A DNA stretch of 15,122 nucleotides from JARRQB01 sp965368585 (GTDB lineage: Bacteria; Pseudomonadota; Gammaproteobacteria; Chromatiales; Chromatiaceae), in the NCBI GenBank assembly GCA_965368585.1, contig CBDUNM010000128.1, positions 1 to 15,122 of the forward strand. The letters run 5' to 3'. This document shows, one piece after another, positions 8,078 to 15,122 of the stretch. Positions within the stretch are counted from its first letter, which is position 1, and every line of letters starts with the position of its first letter. The notes beneath the pieces were generated by a model, which searched no databases, was not told the DNA's origin, and saw nothing but the letters and a program-made list of their open reading frames with translations. The translations under genes were made by a program, and so were the position numbers.

Positions 8078-8101
8078 AAACCATAGCCGTAGCTATGGTT
8101 T
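8078..8101. repeat. Perfect 10-bp stem hairpin
   Basis: AAACCATAGC and GCTATGGTTT pair perfectly around a CGTA loop, with GAAGGG on both outer sides (8071-8076, 8106-8111). It is far from any stop codon and followed by no T-run, so it looks like the core of an extragenic palindromic repeat rather than a terminator. Confidence 0.5.
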
Positions 8102-8303
8102 GAGTGAAGGGCATGTCCCGGCGTGCCTGGACACGCGAGGGCCCGGATAGATCGGGGACGGGGGTAAACTGTCCTTTCGAGAATGCGCCCCGCACAGAAC
8201 TCGCGCCGCATCCCCGCCGATCCATTCGCGCCGGTCCCTGATCGGCATGACCACATTCCGCGAAGACCCGCTCGCGGGGCAGTCCGTTCGGAGGAAGCCA
8301 AAG

Positions 8304-8339
8304 GTTCGTTTCCTGTCGCTATTTCAATAGCTTACGAAC
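8304..8339. repeat. Composite hairpin in gene-free region
   Basis: The outer stem GTTCGT/ACGAAC (8304-8309/8334-8339) encloses the inner stem GCTATT/AATAGC (8318-8323/8326-8331), with unequal internal loops of eight and two bases. It may be the end of a small mobile element or part of an RNA. Confidence 0.35.
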
Positions 8340-8930
8340 TAACGGCAGGCGCTATGTGGACAACTGGGCGGATCTTTCAGCTCGGAAAAATGCTGCCGAA
8401 AAGGGACGGCCCCGCGCCTCGCCGAAAGCGCACAGAACCGGCCTGCGACTTCCTGTCGATATTGGATGACGACTTCGACGTTGGAGCGGACGCCGGAGTC
8501 AATCTTGATCTGCTCGGTACCCTGTACAGCCTGGCTCACTCTTGTTTCATCGAAGTCCAAGCCGGTCTGTCTCAGTCTCCACGAGGTCCGCGAAAACCGG
8601 CAGCGACGCGTCCGTAGCCTGTCCGTTCGGATAACCGACCCGGTGGAGGAATGACATTCTGAACTAACAGCCTGTCATTGTTTCCCACCGGTTTTCCACA
8701 GCCTTGTACACAGTATATTTTGGTTTCGCATCCCTAAATTGGTTCATGTAATGTGTTTTGAGAGTTTTGGGTGATGCGGGAAAAACCATGGCCAGCAAGA
8801 ACGGCCACACTGAGCACCGCAGTTCAAAGTGACACCGCCTCCAGACCCTAAACTGCAAGGCGGGTATCAGCCTACGGGCACAGGGACACGTCCGACGAAG
8901 CTACCGTCACCGCCGAAGAAGGACTGAAAC

Positions 8931-8969
8931 TGCATCTTTAATCATGCCGGGCGCATTTATGAAGATGCA
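8931..8969 (-). terminator. Possible terminator hairpin overlapping the helicase stop codon
   Basis: TGCATCTT (8931-8938) and AAGATGCA (8962-8969) form a perfect 8-bp stem that encloses the helicase stop codon (8957-8959). The interior can pair partly as well (ATGC with GCAT). Only GTTTC follows on the minus strand, so intrinsic termination would be weak. Confidence 0.3.
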
Positions 8970-11900
8970 CCAAAGATCAACTCGGGCACAACCACCTCCC
9001 ATTGATCGCACCTGATCAAAGACTGGTACTCTGCCGAGCTGTCCTGCCGGTACCGTTGAATAACGGCGGTCACTCGTATGCTCTCCAAAGTCATACCACT
9101 GGGCGGCGCGAACGACTTGGCCAGTCGCCCTACCGGCCTTCCCTGCCCATCCAACAGCTCCCAATGGCTGCCATTCGCCTGCAATCGAAGTGCATCGCCC
9201 GGTTTCAGACCCGCAATAGCCGCATGGACCACGTGATCACAGGAGAACCGTCCAGCAAACCCAATATCGACGTCCTTCAACGTCAGGCGAAGATAACGCC
9301 TGTCGAGGTCTGGGTCGTCGCGACGCACGCCCTCGAGCGTATCTCGTTCGATAAACGGGTCGGAAGCGGTTTCCAGGGCATCGAGGAAAGGATGTGCTCT
9401 GGAGAAGCGCAGCAACGACAACGTCTGTTTCGCACGACTCATGGCGACGTAGTAGAGGCGACGCGAAGCATCCCGATCTTCCCCCTTGCCGATCTTCTCC
9501 CACCCACCATCCAGCACGACGACATGATCGAATTCCAACCCCTTGGCACGATGGGCGGTGAGCAACAATAGCCCCGTCTGTTTGCGCCGAATCTCCCTGC
9601 CCCATTCAACCAGCCACTCAACAAAATGTTTTACCGGTATCTCGGCCTCACCAACCTCCAGGCTCAGCGCTTCGACCACCTCCCGGAGCTGCTCCCACCA
9701 GGGCCCTGGCCCTTGCGCATGAAGCCACTCTCGAATACTGAAGATATCCGTAAGGTGGGAACCGCGGCTTTCGATCCAGTCCATCAACTGGCGCGTTTCC
9801 CGTAGACGCCACATCGGCGGCGGCTGTTCATCCGCCATCTGCACCGGGATCCCTTCGCGCTCACAGTAACTGCGCACCGGCTCCAGAAACTTCCATTCCC
9901 TGGCGATGACAGCGGCGTTCGACCAAGCCCAGCCCGCGTCCAACGCCGCTTGACGTTGCAACTCCTCCATGGCCACCACGGCCTGACTGATCCGGCTGCT
10001 TTCCGCGCGCAAGATCTGTACACACCCTTTCGAGACCGGATCCAACGCCTCCCAATCGCCACCTGCGGGCGCTTTTTCGCGCGCACGGTCCACGGTAATC
10101 GGGTGGTCTGCTTTCATCCGATTGGCCGCGATCTCAATCACCTGGTTTGCCGCATCGACGATATGGCGTGCCGATCGGTAGTTTTCGGTGAGATAGCTGG
10201 GTTTGGCCGAATAATCTTGTTCGAATCGACGGATGTATTCGACAGAGGCCCCATTGAAGGCGTAGATATTCTGATCATCGTCACCGACGGCAAACAAACT
10301 CAGCCGACCGTCGGGATCATTCAGCGTCCTTCCTGCCAGCGCGGAGATGAGTTCGTACTGCTCGAGGCCCACATCCTGGTATTCATCGACGAGAATCCAC
10401 CGGAAACCCGCGAGCAGCTGCTCCCGCAGCGCGTCGGCCTCATCCGGCGCCAATCCGTCACCTTTGAGCAGTGCAATGGCTTGCCTGAGAATCTCGTCAA
10501 AAGTGTCGGTGTCGGTGCCACGCCCGACAAGGCTCGCACCCACCATTCGCATGGCGAGTGCATGGCAGGTCAGCACCGTGACACCCTTGGCATCATTTCC
10601 TATCAGCGACACCAGACGGCGGCGAATCTCAACGGCCGCATGACGGTTGTAAGCGAGCGCCAATATCCCTCTCGGATTTTCGCGCCGCACCCGGACCAAA
10701 TAAGCAATACGATGCACCAAAACCCGGGTCTTGCCCGACCCCGGGCCCGCAAGCACGAGCACGTTCGTTTGCTCACGCTCGTCCGACACAATTCGCTGTT
10801 GGGCCGGATTGTTGAGCTCGTCGACAATGCGTCGCCAGGATTCCGGCGTGGTTTGCATACCCAGCTCTTTTCCACGATCCGGCAGCCAGCGCTTGATGAA
10901 TTCACCTTGCGGCATGCTGAAGTAGTCCATCGCCAGATGCAGGGCATCCGCCATTGCCTTCAATGCTCGCTGGGCATACTCCGCCATCACATGGATCTGA
11001 AGTACCTGTTCCTCATAGTGATCTTTGAGCGGAACAAAATCGGCTTTCAAAAAGCCCCGTCTTTCCTCCGACAGGTTTATGGTCATGGCCGGTCGGAAGA
11101 CTGCCATGCCCTTATTGAGCCGGATCACCTCCTGCTCATGCAGCCAGAGCAACGCGTAGTCGATGAGTTTTGCCGGATCCCTGATGTTGGCCGAGCGCAA
11201 GGTGAGATCCTCATCGATCGCCTGGCGCAGTTTGCCCAGGGTGGTTTCGGCCAGTAGGTCATTGCCTCTGGCACCCTCTGGCAACGTCGACAGCAGCTGG
11301 TTCAGCAAGGCAGCAGCGCCGGCTCGACGCAACTTCGCCGTCGTGTCGAGGTCCCGCCAATCCCGTTGCAGGGTGACCTGCACCGTCTCCCGGTCGAGCT
11401 TCTTCAGGCGGATACTGCCCAAGCCGCCTGCATCGCTCCGGCCATCCATCGAGAGACTTCGGAGCAGTCGCCAGACTCGCTCCGGCAATGCGTCCTGGTG
11501 TCCTTGGTCCTTTAGACGTTGCGTCGCCTGGCGAAGATGGAAGACCGACGCCTCACCCTTACTCAGGTCGGGTGCATCCTGACGCATCAAGTCGATCAAC
11601 TCCGATTCGAGCCCTTCGGCGTCTTCGAACCGATTTTTCGACGAACGTGCCACACCGTGATGCACGTAGGCGGTCAGTGCCGTATCGTTGGTCGCAATGC
11701 CGAAATGCTCGAGATCGTACAGGGCGCGACGCACACCAGCAGCGGTGAGCCCTGTCGCCCCCATTAACTCGTCCGTGGAGATTCCCTCATCTGCATCGGC
11801 ATCGATCAAACAACCAACAAGCTCAATCAGCTGCTCCTTGTACTCTTTGACCATGTCCGCCTTTGCGAGACGGTTCTCTGCCTCCGCGGTGGTGGTGACG

Positions 11901-14083
11901 CGCAAAGACGACGGAAATACCTGGACCCGGTTTTGCTCTCGGGTCAGCAGATGTGACTCCTCCAGCCAGAGCAATGCGGTTCTGACCCGGGTATCGTCCG
12001 TTGCAGAATCGCGTTCGAATACGCCTTCCTCCTCCTCGGCGAGTATCTCCCCGGCCGTCGCTACAATCTCTTCACCCTGGCGCTTTTTGCTACCCAGACG
12101 ACGGAGCGACTTGAGAATCGCCACGATGTCCCGGTGCGACAACCTGGAGTGCGCCGACATACTGAACTGCCGCTCGACATCGTCAATCGAGTAGAGCAGC
12201 GCACACCGGGCGGCTTCACGGTCCCGCCCCGCTCTTCCGGCTTCCTGCAGGTAGTTTTCCAGGGAACCGGGGATATCGGCATGAATCACCAAACGCACAT
12301 CGGGTTTGTCGATGCCCATCCCGAAGGCGTTGGTGGCAGCGATGACACGCAGCCCCCCCTTGATGAAGGCCTCCTGGATGGTCTTCTTCGTCTCAGGAGG
12401 CAGCCCGGCGTGGAAGCAATCTGCCGCCAGCCCCTTTCCTCGCAGGAAAGCTGAAACCTCCTCTGTTTGCCTGCGCGTTGCACAGTAGACGATCGCGCCT
12501 CCGGCCTGCTCCTGCGGCAACCCCGTTTCCAGCAAGCGATAGATGTCTTCGTACTTGGCGACCCGGGTGGTGGGGATGACATCGAACTCGAGATTGTGGC
12601 GATTCGCACCGCCATCAAAAGCCTTGAGATCAACGCCCACCTTGTTCCGAAAATGGCCGCGAATATCGGCGATCACGTCGGGTTTAGCGGTTGCGGTAAG
12701 ACAGAGCACCGGCGCCACATCGCCATCCCCGGACCACTCTTTAATGAATCGCCCGACATACCGGTAATCAGGCCGAAAATCGTGACCCCACTTGGAAATA
12801 CAATGCGCCTCATCCAGCACCCAGGCGCCGATTTCCCGTTGGGCCAGCGCTTTGCACAGCGCACGACTGCGCAGTTGTTCCGGCGAGACAATCAGAATGC
12901 CGAGGTCGCCCAAGCGCACACGGTCCAGCACATCGGCTCTCTCGGGCATCGACAACAAACCGTTGAGTGCCGCACAGGCGGTGACGCCGCGCGCCTCCAG
13001 TCCCGCCACCTGATCCGCCATCAGTGCAACGAGCGGCGAGATGACCAGCGTCAGCGCACCCGTCTTCTCGTAACGAGAGAGTGCCGGAATCTGGTAGCAC
13101 AACGATTTTCCGGTGCCGGTTGGCAGCACCCCCAATACGTGCTCACCACGCATCGCGGCTTCTACGATGACACCCTGTAAAGACCTGCCCTGGTCGTCTA
13201 CGGGCTCTGGTCGAAAATCATCGAACCCAAACCAACGTTTGAGCTCCTTACGGGCGTCGTGGCGCTCTCGGCACCACTCGCAGCCGGGATTGCGGCAAGG
13301 GGTATCTCTAAGCTTTCGTACCCAACGACCGGCATCCGGGAACTGGTGCCGAACCCAAGGCGGCATCACGGAGTTCCCGCCGGCAACCGAAAGCCAAGCC
13401 ATGGCATAAGCCAACGGCCAAGCGTGCGCCTCGACATCAACCAGGGCTTCACGTGCGGCTGTCACACAGCAGCGATCCAGTAGATAGTTTTCGATGGCAT
13501 GCATGCCGGCGTCGTCGGTCGGTCGTGGTGCCTGACGTATAGAGGTGAAGAATGCGTTGAGGCCGGATACGGTATTATTGCCAGTCGTGAGCCAATGCCA
13601 GGCGAGCAGGAGATCCGGCGCTTCGCGCGCCAGCTCGACAAACGCATTGCGCTGGTCATGAAAGACATCCAGCGTGAGCCGCGCATCAAGCTCCGGATCG
13701 TTGAGCCGCCCACGGTGGAGCTGGCCATCCTGGTAGTGCTTGACGAGACGATGGTAAGGATTTCGCGGAAACGCCAACGGATTCAGCCACAGCGTATCGA
13801 CCGCAGGCCACGCCAAGATCGCCAGATCCGGTTCCGCTGCTGCAAGATGCGGCAGATCGAAAGCGATGAGGTTATGCCCCAGCAGGAATGTCAGGCCTTC
13901 AGCGAACGCATCCAGCTTCTTCAATCCGGCATTGAGGTTTTGCTTCCCAAGGACTAACGACTTCCCGTCATCACCGCGGACCGCAGCAAATTCGTGGACG
14001 CGGTTGTCCTTGACGCCTACTTCAAGGTCGATGGAAAGGCAGCGTGGCCTGAAAACGCCTTGACTCTCCCCCAATTCGCGCAC
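8957..14083 (-). CDS. Exonuclease-RecQ-UvrD triple fusion helicase
   Basis: A 1708-residue protein joining three DNA-processing enzymes. First, a DEDD 3'-5' exonuclease fold (about 13-145: D19-x-E21, N71/D76, D133). Second, an SF2 RecQ helicase (about 285-640): Walker A GVLPTGTGKS with K326, DEAH box D424-H427, motif V AATNAFGMGIDKPDVR, motif VI QEAGRAGRD; a winged-helix-like region follows. Third, an SF1A UvrD/Rep-like helicase (about 1085-1560): AGPGSGKT with K1118, DEYQD (1233-1237), GDDDQNIYAFNGA, LTENYRS, TAHRAKGLEFD, YYVAMSRAKQ. A small beta-rich tail (about 1590-1704) ends it. A Cys/His cluster lies at 263-275. The likely role is unwinding and trimming DNA in repair or defence; which one is unknown. 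The only in-frame start is GTG 14083 without a ribosome-binding site. A better ATG at 14102 is one base out of frame (see findings). It is apparently transcribed alone. Confidence 0.93.
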   Translation of the reverse strand: MRELGESQGVFRPRCLSIDLEVGVKDNRVHEFAAVRGDDGKSLVLGKQNLNAGLKKLDAFAEGLTFLLGHNLIAFDLPHLAAAEPDLAILAWPAVDTLWLNPLAFPRNPYHRLVKHYQDGQLHRGRLNDPELDARLTLDVFHDQRNAFVELAREAPDLLLAWHWLTTGNNTVSGLNAFFTSIRQAPRPTDDAGMHAIENYLLDRCCVTAAREALVDVEAHAWPLAYAMAWLSVAGGNSVMPPWVRHQFPDAGRWVRKLRDTPCRNPGCEWCRERHDARKELKRWFGFDDFRPEPVDDQGRSLQGVIVEAAMRGEHVLGVLPTGTGKSLCYQIPALSRYEKTGALTLVISPLVALMADQVAGLEARGVTACAALNGLLSMPERADVLDRVRLGDLGILIVSPEQLRSRALCKALAQREIGAWVLDEAHCISKWGHDFRPDYRYVGRFIKEWSGDGDVAPVLCLTATAKPDVIADIRGHFRNKVGVDLKAFDGGANRHNLEFDVIPTTRVAKYEDIYRLLETGLPQEQAGGAIVYCATRRQTEEVSAFLRGKGLAADCFHAGLPPETKKTIQEAFIKGGLRVIAATNAFGMGIDKPDVRLVIHADIPGSLENYLQEAGRAGRDREAARCALLYSIDDVERQFSMSAHSRLSHRDIVAILKSLRRLGSKKRQGEEIVATAGEILAEEEEGVFERDSATDDTRVRTALLWLEESHLLTREQNRVQVFPSSLRVTTTAEAENRLAKADMVKEYKEQLIELVGCLIDADADEGISTDELMGATGLTAAGVRRALYDLEHFGIATNDTALTAYVHHGVARSSKNRFEDAEGLESELIDLMRQDAPDLSKGEASVFHLRQATQRLKDQGHQDALPERVWRLLRSLSMDGRSDAGGLGSIRLKKLDRETVQVTLQRDWRDLDTTAKLRRAGAAALLNQLLSTLPEGARGNDLLAETTLGKLRQAIDEDLTLRSANIRDPAKLIDYALLWLHEQEVIRLNKGMAVFRPAMTINLSEERRGFLKADFVPLKDHYEEQVLQIHVMAEYAQRALKAMADALHLAMDYFSMPQGEFIKRWLPDRGKELGMQTTPESWRRIVDELNNPAQQRIVSDEREQTNVLVLAGPGSGKTRVLVHRIAYLVRVRRENPRGILALAYNRHAAVEIRRRLVSLIGNDAKGVTVLTCHALAMRMVGASLVGRGTDTDTFDEILRQAIALLKGDGLAPDEADALREQLLAGFRWILVDEYQDVGLEQYELISALAGRTLNDPDGRLSLFAVGDDDQNIYAFNGASVEYIRRFEQDYSAKPSYLTENYRSARHIVDAANQVIEIAANRMKADHPITVDRAREKAPAGGDWEALDPVSKGCVQILRAESSRISQAVVAMEELQRQAALDAGWAWSNAAVIAREWKFLEPVRSYCEREGIPVQMADEQPPPMWRLRETRQLMDWIESRGSHLTDIFSIREWLHAQGPGPWWEQLREVVEALSLEVGEAEIPVKHFVEWLVEWGREIRRKQTGLLLLTAHRAKGLEFDHVVVLDGGWEKIGKGEDRDASRRLYYVAMSRAKQTLSLLRFSRAHPFLDALETASDPFIERDTLEGVRRDDPDLDRRYLRLTLKDVDIGFAGRFSCDHVVHAAIAGLKPGDALRLQANGSHWELLDGQGRPVGRLAKSFAPPSGMTLESIRVTAVIQRYRQDSSAEYQSLIRCDQWEVVVPELIFGASS

Positions 14084-14108
14084 CGCATCGGTAGTTTTTC
14101 ATAGGGAT

Positions 14109-14116
14109 TCCCTTCT
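14109..14116 (-). promoter_or_regulatory. Shine-Dalgarno in front of out-of-frame ATG 14102
   Basis: AGAAGGGA on the minus strand stands six bases before ATG 14102. This is the only good ribosome-binding site near the helicase gene, yet the ATG is one base out of frame with it because of the A5 run at 14095-14099. Confidence 0.5.
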
Positions 14117-14156
14117 ACGAGCCCGTAACACTGTTGCCGGCCCAACGCAGATTGCG

Positions 14157-14172
14157 AAATATTATAATATTT
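14157..14172. promoter_or_regulatory. AT-rich 16-bp perfect palindrome with TATAAT on both strands
   Basis: AAATATTATAATATTT is its own reverse complement. It contains the -10 consensus TATAAT on each strand (14161-14166 minus, 14163-14168 plus), in an otherwise GC-rich window and 54 bp upstream of ATG 14102. Weaker inverted flanks AACGCA (14144-14149) and TGCGTT (14175-14180) surround it. No matching -35 is visible at 16-18 bp for the minus strand. It could be the helicase promoter with an overlapping operator, or a leftover toxin-antitoxin control region. Confidence 0.4.
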
Positions 14173-14305
14173 AATGCGTTATTTTTTGTTCTTCATACAT
14201 CCTGTGGGCTACACAGACCAGTTCGAAACAGGGGGAGCGAAGGAATACTCACATCAAGCGCCGTCGCTGCAAGGCATCTGCCGAGATGTAAGCACGGCGG
14301 ATATT

Positions 14306-14548
14306 TCACTTTCCGGTGCTGCCTGCGTATTCCGCGAGCAACTGATCAAGCCATTTCTCCAACTGTCTGACCTGGCGATGATCGCCCCGGTGTCGGATCA
14401 GTTCCACCCCACGGCGCAGCTCACCAACAGTGACGACCGAAAAAAAGACCCGCGCGTATTCGTTGGCCACCCGCTTGAAGAATGCGCGAACACCGTTGTT
14501 GGCCTTCGATCGCTTACGCATTCCGCTGATGATATTCGAATTCCGATT
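14306..14548 (-). pseudogene. Decayed VapC-like PIN-domain toxin
   Basis: The frame reads SNIISGMRKRSKANNGVR and later VVTVGELRRGVELIRHR, which is the N-terminal two-thirds of VapC-type PIN ribonucleases, the toxin of type II toxin-antitoxin pairs. In intact members the start is a short hydrophobic strand, then DTN and ISE(L/M)RK. Here the DTN aspartate is lost (the reading is NSN) and the conserved glutamate is glycine. The first strand and start codon are unrecognisable, and the sequence breaks off after LLAEYA with a stop at 14306, so the C-terminal catalytic aspartates are missing. No vapB-like antitoxin is visible on either side. The surrounding open frame to 14605 is longer but not VapC-like at its N-terminus. 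The toxin is almost certainly inactive. Confidence 0.8.
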
Positions 14549-14712
14549 ATGCTGACCAGGGTCCGTTAAGTTGACGATGCCCTTTTGACAACTAGCAGAG
14601 TACAAGGATGTGCCAACTGCGATCGTTTACCTGATCGCCGCTATCTTCCCGACGCCCTGTCTGGCGTGTCCTATCCGGTGTTCGCTGCTGCAAACGGCAG
14701 GTGAACGAAGCA

Positions 14713-14910
14713 CTATTTGTCTCTTGTGTTTGTCAAATTGTTTACCACAAGCGCCAGCATGAGACCGAGTAACACGACGCCCAGGGTAGACAACGAACGC
14801 CAAACCAATCCCGTGTCACCGATATAGCCCCAGATACCCAGAATAGATACCGTGGTGCCGAGCAAAATACAAATCAGACCAACTACCAAAGCAAATTTGT
14901 TCAAGCTCAC
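14713..14910 (-). CDS. Small membrane protein with two transmembrane helices (unknown function)
   Basis: A 65-residue protein starting at GTG 14910, with GAGGTAGG a few bases upstream as a plausible ribosome-binding site. It has two hydrophobic segments, about residues 6-29 (FALVVGLICILLGTTVSILG) and 37-57 (WRSLSTLGVVLLGLMLALVV), joined by a short loop, and a polar charged C-terminus (NNLTNTRDK). I recognise no family. The clean two-helix hairpin pattern and the ribosome-binding site argue that it is a real inner-membrane protein. A longer overlapping frame on the same strand (14816-14998) is Cys/Arg-rich and less convincing. No operon partner is visible. Confidence 0.6.
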   Translation of the reverse strand: MSLNKFALVVGLICILLGTTVSILGIWGYIGDTGLVWRSLSTLGVVLLGLMLALVVNNLTNTRDK

Positions 14911-15122
14911 AACTACCTACCTCAATGGTGAGAAACGCAACGCCAGGTATGCGGCGCCCAGCCCGGAAAGCCTGATCGCACAACCGCGGCGAAGTCATCA
15001 GCGAGCTGGAGCGGAGTGCTGAGCAGCCGAGTGAGGAACAAAGTTGTGCCTTGTGTCGGTCAGACTCGGGAGAGCCGCTGCCGACTCTCCCGGCGACAAA
15101 AAAGTCAATCCGCCGCGAAGCA
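14911..15122. other. Right-edge non-coding stretch with a strong hairpin
   Basis: No convincing gene is seen in these 212 bases. CGGGAGAG (15067-15074) and CTCTCCCG (15085-15092) form a perfect 8-bp stem with a 10-base loop. An A6 run lies on its right side (15098-15103), which is the wrong side for a minus-strand terminator and the wrong base for a plus-strand one. It may mark the 3' end of a gene lying to the right of the window. Confidence 0.35.

Larger units (their letters stand above)
7890..8956. other. About 1.07 kb without a convincing gene; hairpins and short repeats
   Basis: Open frames here are short, overlap on opposite strands, have no ribosome-binding sites and translate to arginine/proline-rich low-information sequence, so I call none of them. 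The stretch should hold the TPR-gene promoter near its left end and the helicase 3' end at its right end. It contains a 10-bp perfect hairpin (8078-8101), a composite hairpin (8304-8339), an 11-bp direct repeat (8282-8292 and 8621-8631), a 7-bp inverted repeat AATGACA/TGTCATT (8650-8656/8673-8679) and two sequences one base away from DnaA boxes (8692-8712). An extragenic-repeat region or decayed mobile DNA is the likely explanation. Confidence 0.5.

Noticed and set aside
8183..8617. 144-codon plus-strand frame in the gene-free region
   Set aside because: Low-complexity Arg/Pro-rich start, no ribosome-binding site, crosses hairpins and repeats, no recognisable family. A decayed gene cannot be excluded.
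8664..8858. 64-codon minus-strand frame downstream of the helicase
   Set aside because: Its product has no recognisable motif or convincing ribosome-binding site.
9950..11257. 435-codon plus-strand open frame opposite the fusion helicase
   Set aside because: It lies wholly antisense to conserved UvrD motifs, has His/Arg/Gln-rich composition and no recognisable motif.
14174..14569. 131-codon plus-strand frame over the VapC relic
   Set aside because: The minus strand shows clear VapC similarity over the same bases, so this frame is its shadow.
5209..15122. CRISPR array
   Set aside because: I searched by eye for regularly spaced direct repeats of 24-40 bp and found none in any intergenic stretch.

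Overview
The window looks like chromosomal DNA from a GC-rich Gram-negative bacterium, most likely a gammaproteobacterium. The reasons are a TonB-dependent outer-membrane receptor with an ExbB-type proton channel, an outer-membrane-type TPR lipoprotein, a NarL/UhpB-class two-component system, and gene-poor stretches with hairpin and MITE-like repeats. I cannot name a genus.

Layout. (1) 1-2883, minus strand: a TonB-dependent receptor (580-2883) followed by an ExbB/TolQ/MotA-family channel subunit that runs off the left edge (1-530). (2) 2884-3191: a 308-bp divergent control region with a perfect 19-bp palindrome and five copies of the hexamer CGGGAA/TTCCCG. (3) 3192-5208, plus strand: a LuxR/NarL-type response regulator and a HisKA_3-type membrane histidine kinase. 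(4) 5209-5498: a roughly 219-bp element with inverted-repeat ends, resembling a MITE. (5) 5499-7889, minus: a TPR lipoprotein resembling the PrsT type. (6) 7890-8956: about 1.07 kb with no convincing gene but several hairpins and short repeats. (7) 8957-14083 (probably from 14102), minus: a giant fusion of a DEDD exonuclease, a RecQ helicase and a UvrD/Rep-like helicase. (8) 14103-15122: an AT-rich palindromic promoter region, a decayed VapC PIN-domain toxin gene, a small two-helix membrane protein and a terminal hairpin.

How the parts may work together. The two-component pair sits divergently to the receptor and channel genes, so the simplest model is a sensor that controls uptake of one envelope substrate. 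The response regulator would act at the palindrome/hexamer cluster. The substrate cannot be read from the sequence. The right half looks like accessory DNA: a large nucleic-acid-processing fusion protein next to a dead toxin gene and repeats.

The most notable observations are the three-enzyme fusion and its apparent one-base frameshift in an A-run directly behind a well-placed ATG, the dense symmetric operator cluster, and the inverted-repeat element. I did not find a clear-cut new multi-gene system. The fusion helicase is the best candidate for under-described biology.
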